From NCBI GenBank assembly GCA_964561545.1, contig CAZLQF010000037.1, positions 1-22,826 of the forward strand: 22,826 nucleotides of DNA, written 5' to 3'. The translations under genes and the position numbers were made by a program. The notes under the pieces were generated by a model. That model saw only the letters and a program-made list of their open reading frames with translations, had not been told where the DNA came from and did no database searches. Below are positions 16,401 through 22,826 of this stretch, one piece after another. Source of the DNA: CAZLQF01 sp964561545 (GTDB taxonomy: Bacteria; Bacteroidota; Bacteroidia; CAILMK01; CAYYUA01). The stretch's first letter is position 1; the number at the start of each line of letters is the position of its first letter.

Positions 16401-17076
16401 TCCGCAATGCGAGCCATGGACGTTGATTGAAACCCTTCAGCAGGAAAGGGAACTGATCGGATTTTACGTTTCAGGGCATCCATTGGACGATTACAAAATA
16501 GAAATAGACAAGTTTTCCGAATCCTTCGACCATGAGAGCTTAAAGGCCAAATTCGGCAAACAAATTGCCATTGGCGGCATCATTACCAGCGTCATGGAAA
16601 AAACGGACAAACGGGGCCGAAAATTTGGCATCTTTACCTTGGAAGATTATGACCACAGCATCGATCTTAAACTTTTCTCGGAAAATTACCTGAAATACCG
16701 CCAAATTATTGAGGAAGGCAATGCCGTTTACATCACCGGACAGGTTGAATTGGAGTATAAAAAAGAAGATGAATACACCATCAAGGTTTATGACATTCAG
16801 TACCTTGGCAATTTAAGGGAGCAAATCAAAGGCATTACAGTAGACTTGGAGCTTAATGATGTGAATGATGAATTGATCGCTAAACTGGAAGCCATTGCGA
16901 ACCAAAACAAAGGCAATTGTCATTTAAAGCTTAACATCGTAGACTTGACCGAAAACCTTAGAGTTAACTTGACCTCTAACAGTTATCAAGTAGAACCCTC
17001 TGAAGATTTGTTTGAAGCCCTCAATTCCCTCAATGACGTCAGGGATTTTACCCCAGAAATAGTAAACGGTTCATAA
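13441..17076 (+). CDS. dnaE: DNA polymerase III alpha subunit
   Basis: The 1211-residue replicative polymerase. The N-terminal PHP domain keeps what look like all metal ligands (H8, H10, D17, H42, E67, H89, C139 or C140, D209, H211), so it may have its own 3'-5' exonuclease activity. The palm holds the catalytic acids D454 and D456 in PDIDIDFDD and D607 in MLKMDFLGLKTLT. The GPGRGSAAGS loop (about 410-420) and FERFLNPERVSMPD precede the first two. The fingers region has YGFNRAHSTAYS. A tandem HhH (about 900-930) and an OB fold (about 1040-1085, IAIGGIITSVMEKTDKRGR) follow, with a C-terminal tau-contact region. Length fits Bacteroidota DnaE. It is a single-gene unit with a 331-base upstream region. 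Confidence 0.97.
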   Translation: MPDFAHLHCHTQYSLLDGASEISKMMQKAKDDGQEAVAITDHGNMFGVFDFYNQAQQHGLKPLIGCEFYVVEDRHKKKFDKQNKDKRYHQLMLAKNAKGYQNLSMLCSLGFMEGFYQKWPRIDKALIRKYSEGIIATTCCLAAEIPQTFIAQGEEAAEKVFLEWWEIFGDDYYIEVQRHGLHTINEQGVNDFLIRMARKYGVKMIATNDSHYIDQEDWNAHDTLLCINTGDDKTTPMGDKGQQVYRFVTEDGNIINTTTEDIKQSHGNDARVKATLKRMEEKGSKFKPRFGFENDQFYFKTKEEMADLFKDIPEAIENTMEVVEKIETPELKRDILLPNYTLPKEFQSMNEYLRHLTYEKAKERYGELRQDVVERLEHELNIITSMGFSGYFLIVQDFIEAAKQRNVWVGPGRGSAAGSAVAYAIGITNVDPLEYDLLFERFLNPERVSMPDIDIDFDDYGRQEVIDYVVEEYGKNQVAHIITYGKMAARSAVRDVGRVLEYPLKDTDKLAKMIPEGPGVTLEKAFDDNPDLKQIKEQEGTEESELLKMAATIEGSIRNRGLHAAGIIIAPDDIRQYIPVCTSKDSDLLVTQFDGNYIEDAGMLKMDFLGLKTLTIAKDAVQNIKLSTGVEIDLNKIPLDDENAFKLFQRGETIATFQFESDGMRSYLKQLKPNSIKDLIAMNALYRPGPMDYIPTFINRKHGKEEVDYPHPWLEDILKPTYGIMVYQEQIMQCAQIIGGFSLGKADILRKAMGKKKMEVMQKMKQEFIEGAKEKDVDEQKAEEIFGIMEKFASYGFNRAHSTAYSMVAYQTGFLKANYPAQFMAAVLTHNMSDIDKVVFFIEECKRMGIKVCGPDVNESNYHFNVNENGEIRFGLGAIKGVGEGAIKAIVDERNANGFFKDIFDLTKRANLKALNRKALESLAKAGALDNLDDFYRSQYFYKESEKDPNLIEKAVRFAQKCKELKQQSSQSLFGDREDFQPEPPKAPQCEPWTLIETLQQERELIGFYVSGHPLDDYKIEIDKFSESFDHESLKAKFGKQIAIGGIITSVMEKTDKRGRKFGIFTLEDYDHSIDLKLFSENYLKYRQIIEEGNAVYITGQVELEYKKEDEYTIKVYDIQYLGNLREQIKGITVDLELNDVNDELIAKLEAIANQNKGNCHLKLNIVDLTENLRVNLTSNSYQVEPSEDLFEALNSLNDVRDFTPEIVNGS

Positions 17077-17424
17077 TTTGGGGTTGGGCCTAATAAAATG
17101 ACCGTTTAAAGCAAGTAAGGGTCAATCAAAAAGAAGAAAAAAATTCCGGGTGTGTTAAAAGGGTAAGGTATCCATGTTTAAAGATTTTAACGAGCCTTAA
17201 GGTAATTTAAATAGAAGCATGCCATTATTAATTATTTGGTTGATAAACAAACAGTCAATTGATTTTTCTTAGAAAATGATAAGCTTCCATCAAAGGAATG
17301 GGCTGGAATAAGATTTATAAAACTATTGTACCAGAATTGCAAATAACTGGGAGATGGCCATTAAATCAGGTAAAAGTAAATGGAATTACCATAAAAACTA
17401 ATTATGGTTGGAAGTTTCGCCCAG

Positions 17425-17476
17425 ATTGGGGCGTAATGATCCCCAATGCTTTAGCATTTAGGTTAAGTAGCCTAAA
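17425..17476. repeat. Three consecutive short hairpins
   Basis: ATTGGGG (17425-17431) pairs with CCCCAAT (17441-17447). AATGC/GCATT forms a hairpin with a 4-base loop (17445-17458). TTTAGG (17457-17462) pairs with CCTAAA (17471-17476). The arms touch or overlap by two or three bases, giving a compact chain or alternative folds. There is no T tract. This could be a structured RNA segment or a REP-like repeat unit; only the sequence symmetry is certain. Confidence 0.45.
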
Positions 17477-17556
17477 CCTGCATTTTGGTTTTGAGGGTTC
17501 AAGTAAGTAGTTGGAACATACTTTGAATGATATCAACTGTCGGATAGGGGCTAAAA

Positions 17557-17583
17557 TTTGCGAATTTTTTACCTTTAAATTTG
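17557..17583 (+). promoter_or_regulatory. Putative Bacteroidota-type promoter of the thioredoxin gene
   Basis: TAAATTTG (17576-17583) is an exact match to the TAnnTTTG -7 element, about 45 bases before the thioredoxin start. TTTG (17557-17560) lies 15 bases upstream of it, slightly closer than the usual 17-21 spacing. Support is by consensus only. Confidence 0.4.
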
Positions 17584-17627
17584 TTAGATAATTAGACATT
17601 CTTAAAACAATAAAAAAATAAGAAATT

Positions 17628-17957
17628 ATGCCTACAGAATTAACTGATCAAAATTTTGAAGAACAGGTATTGAACTCTGATAAGCCCGTATTGGTAGACT
17701 TTTGGGCTGAATGGTGTGGACCTTGCTTACAAATCGCACCCATGATTGAAGAATTGGCCAATGATTTTGAAGGCAAAGCAGTAGTGGGCAAGATGAATGT
17801 AGACAACAATCCGCAAACACCTGGAAAACATGGGATCAGGAATATTCCCACCTTGTTAATTTTTAAGGATGGCGAAGTAGTTGACAAACAAGTTGGTGCA
17901 GCACCGAAAGCTACTTTGGCCAAAAAACTTGAAGCCCAAATGGCTGAACAAGAATAA
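17628..17957 (+). CDS. trxA: Thioredoxin
   Basis: A 109-residue cytoplasmic thiol-disulfide reductant with the full thioredoxin fold. The redox motif WCGPC has Cys30 and Cys33 after VLVDFWAE. The cis-proline is Pro74 in RNIPTLLIFKDGE, and the VGAAPKATL end is typical. The residue after the second Cys is Leu rather than the usual Lys or Arg (PCLQIAP), a small deviation at the active-site edge. No signal peptide is present, so it acts in the cytoplasm. It starts at an ATG preceded by an A-rich stretch and ends before a strong hairpin terminator, so it is a single-gene transcript. Confidence 0.95.
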   Translation: MPTELTDQNFEEQVLNSDKPVLVDFWAEWCGPCLQIAPMIEELANDFEGKAVVGKMNVDNNPQTPGKHGIRNIPTLLIFKDGEVVDKQVGAAPKATLAKKLEAQMAEQE

Positions 17958-17990
17958 GTTATTTAAGCGTTTGTGGCAGAAATATTGAAC

Positions 17991-18029
17991 AAAAAAGCCG
18001 CCTTCTCTTTTGAAGGGCGGCTTTTTTTT
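17991..18029 (+). terminator. Rho-independent terminator after trxA
   Basis: A G+C-rich hairpin, GCCGCCTTC / GAAGGGCGGC with a TCTTTT loop and one bulged base. It is preceded by six A residues and followed by eight T residues. Its symmetry would also let it work on minus-strand transcripts. It lies about 35 bases after the thioredoxin stop. Confidence 0.88.
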
Positions 18030-18206
18030 GATCTAACTTAGAAGCTTGGGGTTAGAAATTAGAATAGGTTAAGGCACAAACTTTGTTTTCCTTACCTTCG
18101 TATTCTTGGGTAGCAGTAGCTTAGAAATTTCTCATTCCTTCAATGGTAAGCAATTTACTGAACACCCAACAGTAAGTACTGAATACCAAATACTAAGTGC
18201 TAAAAA

Positions 18207-19130
18207 ATGGCAGGCATTAACGTAGATCAATTAGACCTCGAAGAAATACAGCGGTTCGAAAATCTTGAACTGCTGGCTAAAGCAGTTGTGGAAGGGTTTA
18301 TTACAGGCTTACATAAAAGTCCATTTCACGGCTTTTCTGTAGAATTTGCCGAACATAAGCAATACAATCCCGGAGAATCAACACGGCACATAGACTGGAA
18401 GCTTTATGCCAGGACTGAGCGGCTTTATACCAAAAGATATGAAGAGGAAACCAACCTAAGGTGCCAAATCTTAATGGACCATTCATCTTCCATGTTCTTT
18501 CCTGAAGACCGCTACAACAAGCTTAATTTTTCCATTTATTCGGCTGCAGCCATCATTCGGATGCTTCAAAAACAACGCGATGCAGTAGGCTTATCAGTTT
18601 TTTCTGATAAAATTGAGGAATTCCTGGAACCTCGTTCTAAGAATGTCCATGTTCGCTTACTTTACAATAAGCTGGAAAACTTGTTGAAGGGAGGGGTTAA
18701 AAACAAAACCACATCAACTGCAGAAACGCTTCACATGATCGCTGACAGTATTCACAAGCGTTCCCTCATAATTTTATTCAGCGATATGTTTGACAATCAC
18801 CAGGATGAGGAGCACCTTTTCTCAGCCCTTCAGCATCTTAAGTATAACAAGCACGAGGTCATTGTCTTCCACGTTGTTGACAAGGCCAAGGAATTGGAGT
18901 TTGCCTACAGCAACCGTCCTTACCAATTTGTAGACCTCGAAACCGGTGAAAAGGTGAAGCTCTTTCCCAATGAAGTTAAGGAAAAATACACCACCGAAAT
19001 CAATGAATACAGGAACAAGCTGAAGTTGCGTTGCCAACAATTCCAAATAGAATATGTAGAAGCCGATATACAGGAAGGCTTTCGGCAAGTGCTGCAACCC
19101 TACCTCGTTAAAAGAAGTAAAATGAAGTAA
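18207..19130 (+). CDS. DUF58 domain protein (vWA-like)
   Basis: A 307-residue protein of the DUF58 family (PF01882). The family core NPGESTRHIDWKLYARTERL is at residues 54-73. A von Willebrand A-like domain follows, with the metal-site motif DHSSS (D91, S93, S95) in CQILMDHSSSMFF and a later SLIILFSDMFDN. No transmembrane segment is evident. DUF58 proteins usually sit beside a MoxR AAA+ ATPase and act with it as a chaperone-like pair on envelope or redox proteins; no MoxR gene is in this window. Only 6 bases separate its stop from the ispE start, so the two are probably co-transcribed. The function here is unknown. Confidence 0.9.
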   Translation: MAGINVDQLDLEEIQRFENLELLAKAVVEGFITGLHKSPFHGFSVEFAEHKQYNPGESTRHIDWKLYARTERLYTKRYEEETNLRCQILMDHSSSMFFPEDRYNKLNFSIYSAAAIIRMLQKQRDAVGLSVFSDKIEEFLEPRSKNVHVRLLYNKLENLLKGGVKNKTTSTAETLHMIADSIHKRSLIILFSDMFDNHQDEEHLFSALQHLKYNKHEVIVFHVVDKAKELEFAYSNRPYQFVDLETGEKVKLFPNEVKEKYTTEINEYRNKLKLRCQQFQIEYVEADIQEGFRQVLQPYLVKRSKMK

Positions 19131-19136
19131 CATTCC

Positions 19137-19943
19137 ATGATCTTATTTCCCAATGCTAAGGTCAATCTTGGGCTGAACATTGTTGAAAAAAGAGCAGACG
19201 GTTACCATAACCTGGAAAGCATCTTTTACCCAATACCACTTCACGATGGCTTGGAGACCATTCAAGCAAATCAAACAACCTTCAAATTTGAGGGAAAGCC
19301 AATAGCCGGTGAAACAGAAGCGAATTTAGCAGTGAAAGCCTTTCAGCTTGTAAAGCAAGACTACGACCTGCCACCGATCCAAACTTGTCTTTATAAGAAA
19401 ATCCCCATGGGCAGTGGATTGGGTGGTGGTTCTGCCGATGGAGCTTTCATGCTTAAGCTCTTGAATGAACTGTTTGAACTCAATTTAGGCAGCACCATAC
19501 TTAAAAGTTATGCAGACCAATTGGGCAGTGATGCACCATTTTTTATTGACAACAGGCCCATGCTTGTATCAGGTACAGGTAATGTCATGGAACCCGTTGA
19601 TTTATCGCTTAAAGGTTATCACTTGGCCATCGTTTGCCCTCAAGCATCCATTCCTACACCCGAAGCTTACAAGCACATCAAACCTCAAAAGCCCAATTAT
19701 CCTATTCATGAGATCATCAAGTATCCGATCCAGAATTGGTCTGAGTTGCTTTGCAATGACTTCGAAACCTTTGCCTTCACCCGCCATCCTGAACTTCAAG
19801 TGATCAAGGAAAAGCTCTACCAACAAGGGGCTTTGTATGCTTCAATGACGGGCAGCGGTTCCGCCATTTACGGGATCTTCAAAGATGAAGTTGGCTTAAC
19901 ACAAGAATTTTATAATTACGAATACTGGCTCCTTAAGTTGTAA
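19137..19943 (+). CDS. ispE: 4-diphosphocytidyl-2-C-methyl-D-erythritol kinase
   Basis: A 268-residue GHMP kinase that phosphorylates CDP-ME in the MEP pathway of isoprenoid precursor synthesis. The opening PNAKVNLGLNIVEKRADGYH carries the catalytic Lys8 and the substrate-binding DGYH. The glycine-rich ATP loop PMGSGLGGGSADGA is at residues 90-103. The LGSDAPFFI motif carries the catalytic Asp132. The GHMP C-terminal loop MTGSGSAIYGIF is present near residue 238. Length is slightly short but normal for Bacteroidota. It follows the DUF58 gene by 6 bases. Confidence 0.95.
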   Translation: MILFPNAKVNLGLNIVEKRADGYHNLESIFYPIPLHDGLETIQANQTTFKFEGKPIAGETEANLAVKAFQLVKQDYDLPPIQTCLYKKIPMGSGLGGGSADGAFMLKLLNELFELNLGSTILKSYADQLGSDAPFFIDNRPMLVSGTGNVMEPVDLSLKGYHLAIVCPQASIPTPEAYKHIKPQKPNYPIHEIIKYPIQNWSELLCNDFETFAFTRHPELQVIKEKLYQQGALYASMTGSGSAIYGIFKDEVGLTQEFYNYEYWLLKL

Positions 19944-20117
19944 CTTTGGTAAAGTAGCATATTCATGGCTACGGTATTGTTTGGTTGACCTCTAAAAATT
20001 GTCAGCATCAGCCCATGCGAGCATCCAATAAATTGAACATTAGCAAACCAACACAAATCACAATTATAAGACATTATGATCATCAACCAACCGAGAAGAA
20101 GCTTTTTCCAATTACAT

Positions 20118-20125
20118 TATATTTG
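20118..20125 (+). promoter_or_regulatory. Putative -7 promoter element of the FMN reductase gene
   Basis: TATATTTG is an exact TAnnTTTG match ending 14 bases before the ATG at 20140. No good TTTG element was found at the right distance upstream. If it is used, the transcript would have a very short leader. Confidence 0.3.
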
Positions 20126-20139
20126 CCCTAAAAACAGGT

Positions 20140-20712
20140 ATGAACATCGCAGTTTTGTACGGCTCTTTAAGACAAAAACGGCAAGGCATCCGGGTTGCTA
20201 AATTTGTGAAAAACAAATTTCAAGAAAGGGGGCACCGTGTAGACTTCATCGATGCCAAGGAACACGACCTGCCCTTCTTGGACAAGATGTACAAAGAATA
20301 TGAAACAGGAGAAGCCCCTAACAATATTGAACATTTGGCGCAGATCATAAACAATGCCGATGCTTACGCTGTGGTAACCGGGGAATACAACCATAGCCTT
20401 CCGCCAGGGCTGAAAAATCTTTTGGATCATTTTCAAAAAGAATACCTTTTTAAACCCGCAGGAATTGCATGTTATTCAGCCGGTATGTTTGGAGGTGTAA
20501 GAGCCGCAGTTCATCTAAGAGCGGTTTTAGGAGAATTGGGCATGGCAACTATTTCCACCATCTTTCCCTCTCCACGCGTTGCCAAATCTTACGATGAAGA
20601 CGGTAATCCTCTGGACGAAGCTTATCATGAACGCATCCAAAAATTCCTGGATGAGCTGGAGTGGTATGGCAATGCCCTTAAAGAAGCTCGCGCCAAAGGA
20701 ACCCCTTTTTAG
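20140..20712 (+). CDS. NADPH-dependent FMN reductase family protein
   Basis: A 190-residue flavodoxin-like protein of the NADPH-dependent FMN reductase family (PF03358). The phosphate-binding loop YGSLRQKRQG is at residues 7-16, and the flavin-contact motif TGEYNHSLPPGLKNLLDHF starts near residue 86. The SAGMFGGVRAAVHLRAVL helix and IFPSPRV follow, as in azoreductase and quinone-reductase members. It probably uses NAD(P)H to reduce FMN, quinones or similar compounds in the cytoplasm; the natural acceptor is unknown. The C-terminal tail (about 160-190) is helical and charged. It stands alone between ispE and the GH1 gene. Confidence 0.92.
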   Translation: MNIAVLYGSLRQKRQGIRVAKFVKNKFQERGHRVDFIDAKEHDLPFLDKMYKEYETGEAPNNIEHLAQIINNADAYAVVTGEYNHSLPPGLKNLLDHFQKEYLFKPAGIACYSAGMFGGVRAAVHLRAVLGELGMATISTIFPSPRVAKSYDEDGNPLDEAYHERIQKFLDELEWYGNALKEARAKGTPF

Positions 20713-20884
20713 AAGTTAAATTTCAGAGCTCAGGTTGTTGATAGAATTTCATTATTCTGCGACCATACAACACCTACAAAGCCATGCTAAGAACATTACA
20801 GATTTTTTCTGATGTATTGATGGTCCAAAACGTGCCCGATTGATTAGCCATTTCTAACTTTGTGTTGGTCAACCTAAAATAACA

Positions 20885-22263
20885 ATGTCATCCAATCTTT
20901 TAATTTACATCACTCCCACTTTGGTCCTGACTTTCATTGGGGCGTAGCATCATCTGCTTACCAAACAGAAGGTGGGTTTCAAGAAGACGGGAAGGGGTGG
21001 TCCATTTGGGATGATTTTGCCAATCGAAGAAAAAAGATCAAAGGACAGCAAACTGGTAACACAGCATGTAACTTCTACCATCTATATGAACAGGACCTTG
21101 ACCTGCTTCAATGGATGGGCGTTCCTAATTTCAGGTTTTCATTGGCATGGTCGCGTATTTTACCGCAAGGAACAGGTGAAGTCAACCATAAAGGCATTGA
21201 ATTTTACAACAACCTCATTGATGCTTGCTTAGAACGACAAATAACGCCATGGATCACCCTATACCATTGGGACCTGCCCTTTGCCTTGGAACAGGAAGGT
21301 GGTTGGACCAATCGTAAAATAATTGATTGGTTTTCCGAATATGTTAAGACTTGCCTTCACCATTTTGGGGATCGGGTCAACCATTGGATGGTCATGAATG
21401 AGCCAACCGTATTTACAGGAGCCGGTTATTTATTAGGCGTCCATGCTCCTGGTAAAAGATGGTTCAACAATTTTTTACCCGCCTTTCACCATGCAGTTTT
21501 GGCACAAGCTGAAGGCATCCGTACCATTAAAGCAATGCAACCGCGCGCTGAAGCTGGCATTTCGGTTGCCGCAACACCTATTCATCCTTACCAAAATAAG
21601 CCTAACCATCAAAGAAGTGCCGGGAAGGTAGATGCGCTTATTAACCGTTCAACAGTAGAGCCAGCTTTGGGGCTGGGCTACCCCGTTGATACCCTTCCTT
21701 TTTTAAAGAAAATTTACAAATACTTCCAATCAGGCGATGAGGAAAAATTGGCCTGTAATTTTGATTACCTGGGCATTCAGAATTACACAAGAGCAGTGAT
21801 CAGATACAATCCATTCATCCCCTACCTTCAAGCCTGGCCTGTTCAGCCTCAAGATAGCCTTCAATCTGCGATGAACTGGGAAATATACCCGAACGCCTTA
21901 TTTGAAGCCCTTCAACAATTTAATCAATATGAAGGCATCCCTAACATGATTGTCACTGAAAATGGCCTTGCTATGAACGAAGCACCTGATAAAAAGGAAC
22001 TTGACGACCAACAAAGACAAATGTTTATCAGGGAAAACGTCCAACAAATTTACCAAGCTCAACAAAAGGGAATTCCCGTCAAAGGCTATTTTATATGGTC
22101 ATTGACAGATAACCTGGAATGGCGCGAAGGATATGATCCCAGGTTTGGTTTGGTATACGTGGACTACGCCACCCAGAAGCGGCTCGTAAAAAATTCAGGG
22201 TATTGGTATAGAGCTTTTTTAACCAATAATAGCTTACAACAAGGATCCTATCTTCATAGCTGA
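20885..22263 (+). CDS. GH1 family beta-glucosidase with a frameshift near its start
   Basis: A glycoside hydrolase family 1 TIM barrel that cleaves beta-linked glucosides. From 20920 one frame reads FGPDFHWGVASSAYQTEGGF, then GKGWSIWDDF and FRFSLAWSRILPQG, through to the stop at 22263. The acid/base Glu lies in MVMNEPTVF (codon 21400-21402) and the nucleophile Glu in IVTENGLAM (codon 21958-21960); the aglycone-site YHWDLP is present. This frame has no ATG, GTG or TTG start before ATG 21115, which would remove the first strand and the QTEG sugar-binding motif. The only fitting ATG, at 20885, is one base out of frame. Restoring one base near 20900 gives MSSNL(x)NLHHSHFGPDF and a normal length of about 459 residues. 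No signal peptide is seen, so it is probably cytoplasmic. A terminator follows. Confidence 0.85.
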
Positions 22264-22272
22264 TTTGAAATG

Positions 22273-22309
22273 GAATACCTATTAAAGCGTAATGGTATTC
22301 ATCTTTTTT
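22273..22309 (+). terminator. Rho-independent terminator after the GH1 gene
   Basis: GAATACC (22273-22279) pairs with GGTATTC (22294-22300). The inner pair ATTA/TAAT extends the stem past one bulged T, with a loop of AAGCG. ATCTTTTTT follows directly. It starts 10 bases after the GH1 stop. Confidence 0.75.
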
Positions 22310-22826
22310 CAGTTATTGGAATTTTAAACCAAACCTTCGAAAGCGTTACAAGGGTTAAGCTCGCTACTATTAAGGATTAAAAGCCTAAAAAATAAGGCAT
22401 TTTGCAGCCACCACAAGCTAATTATTGATAGAATTTCATAGCTCTTGGCCCGGGCGTAAATGAACTTTTCCTATAAACTAAATATTGAAATATTAAGCTT
22501 CGCATAAAAAGAAGGGGTTCATTTTTGGTATTAAGGCGTCTAATAAGGCGGAAACGGCAACTTTCACAAGAAATAGGAACGGTGGCCTTGATGATTTTTC
22601 GTAGTCAATCAAGTTGAGGTTTTGAGGCAATGGCCTTGTGATTAGCAGATCAGAGAAGTTTCAAGGGGTAAACCCACAATGGCCCTTCATTTCGAAAAAA
22701 CTCAATAAAGTTTAAAAAATGAAGTTGTTTAAAAACTTCCTTGATCTGCGACAGGGAAAAAGCGGGGTGTATCAAAAGCTAATTAAAGTTTAAAAGCTCC
22801 TATAATATTTTTAATAACGCTATTGT
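22310..22826. other. Intergenic right end with no recognised gene
   Basis: About 517 AT-rich bases to the window edge. A weak dyad around GCCT/AGGC lies near 22382-22399. A 24-codon frame from the ATG at about 22720 (MKLFKNFLDLRQGK...) has no support beyond being open. TTGATAGAATTTCAT (22425-22439) repeats a sequence found upstream of the GH1 gene. Nothing else was recognised. Confidence 0.45.

Larger units (their letters stand above)
17077..17627. other. Intergenic region with a hairpin cluster and putative trxA promoter
   Basis: A 551-base gap. A 70-codon open frame (17298-17510) is present but matches no family I recognise, and it runs through three consecutive hairpins (17425-17476), so it is not called a gene. 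The putative thioredoxin promoter is at 17557-17583. No clear terminator follows dnaE. Confidence 0.45.

Noticed and set aside
17298..17510. 70-codon plus-strand open frame between dnaE and trxA
   Set aside because: No recognisable domain; its 3' part coincides with three hairpins, which suggests the open frame is incidental.
20972..21232. 86-codon frame overlapping the GH1 5' region
   Set aside because: The frame used by GH1 carries all family motifs across the same stretch, so this is a shadow frame.
22720..22794. 24-codon small open frame near the right edge
   Set aside because: Too short, no recognised homology, and lies in AT-rich spacer; nothing beyond openness supports it.

Overview
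The window looks like a chromosomal segment of a Bacteroidota bacterium, probably a member of the Cytophagales or a related group. This is judged from protein flavour (DUF1572-type DinB protein, PF13557 outer-membrane protein, lipoprotein MsrA, Bacteroidota-style DnaE and NDH-2), the lack of clear Shine-Dalgarno sites, a few TAnnTTTG-like promoter elements, and long AT-rich gaps between genes. No rRNA, tRNA, CRISPR array or complete insertion sequence was seen.

Left end (1-1750): the first ~326 bases are the 5' ribozyme part of a group II intron on the minus strand. Its 5' end abuts the remaining 3' half of a cysteine hydrolase (isochorismatase family) gene read on the plus strand. The gene therefore appears to be split by an antisense intron. 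A convergent outer-membrane beta-barrel protein of the phenol-degradation MetA type follows, with a possible metalloregulator-like dyad in front of it.

Middle left (2361-7713): a CFA-synthase-like methyltransferase that has lost two bicarbonate-site residues; a DinB-like metal protein; a NYN-domain ribonuclease paired with a DJ-1/PfpI protein; a methylguanine methyltransferase; and, on the minus strand, a lipoprotein MsrA and a voltage-gated-channel homologue. The DinB, DJ-1, MGMT and MsrA families are linked to thiol metabolism or repair of alkylated, glycated or oxidised molecules. The channel has a complete S1-S6 layout and S4 arginine ladder, but its K+ filter TVGYGD is replaced in register by PVSEGS. 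This is the most unusual protein feature in the window.

Middle right (8366-17957): housekeeping genes, each with its own long upstream region: a two-unit M16 zinc protease (lipoprotein), NDH-2, the replicative polymerase DnaE with an apparently intact PHP metal site, and thioredoxin followed by a strong terminator.

Right end (18207-22826): a DUF58 protein translationally close to ispE, an NADPH-dependent FMN reductase, and a GH1 beta-glucosidase whose first codons are out of frame with the body of the gene (apparent one-base deletion). The last ~560 bases hold its terminator and no convincing gene. Most of the window is ordinary core genome. The points worth a second look are the antisense group II intron, the altered channel filter, the altered methyltransferase site, the GH1 frameshift and several unexplained intergenic dyads.
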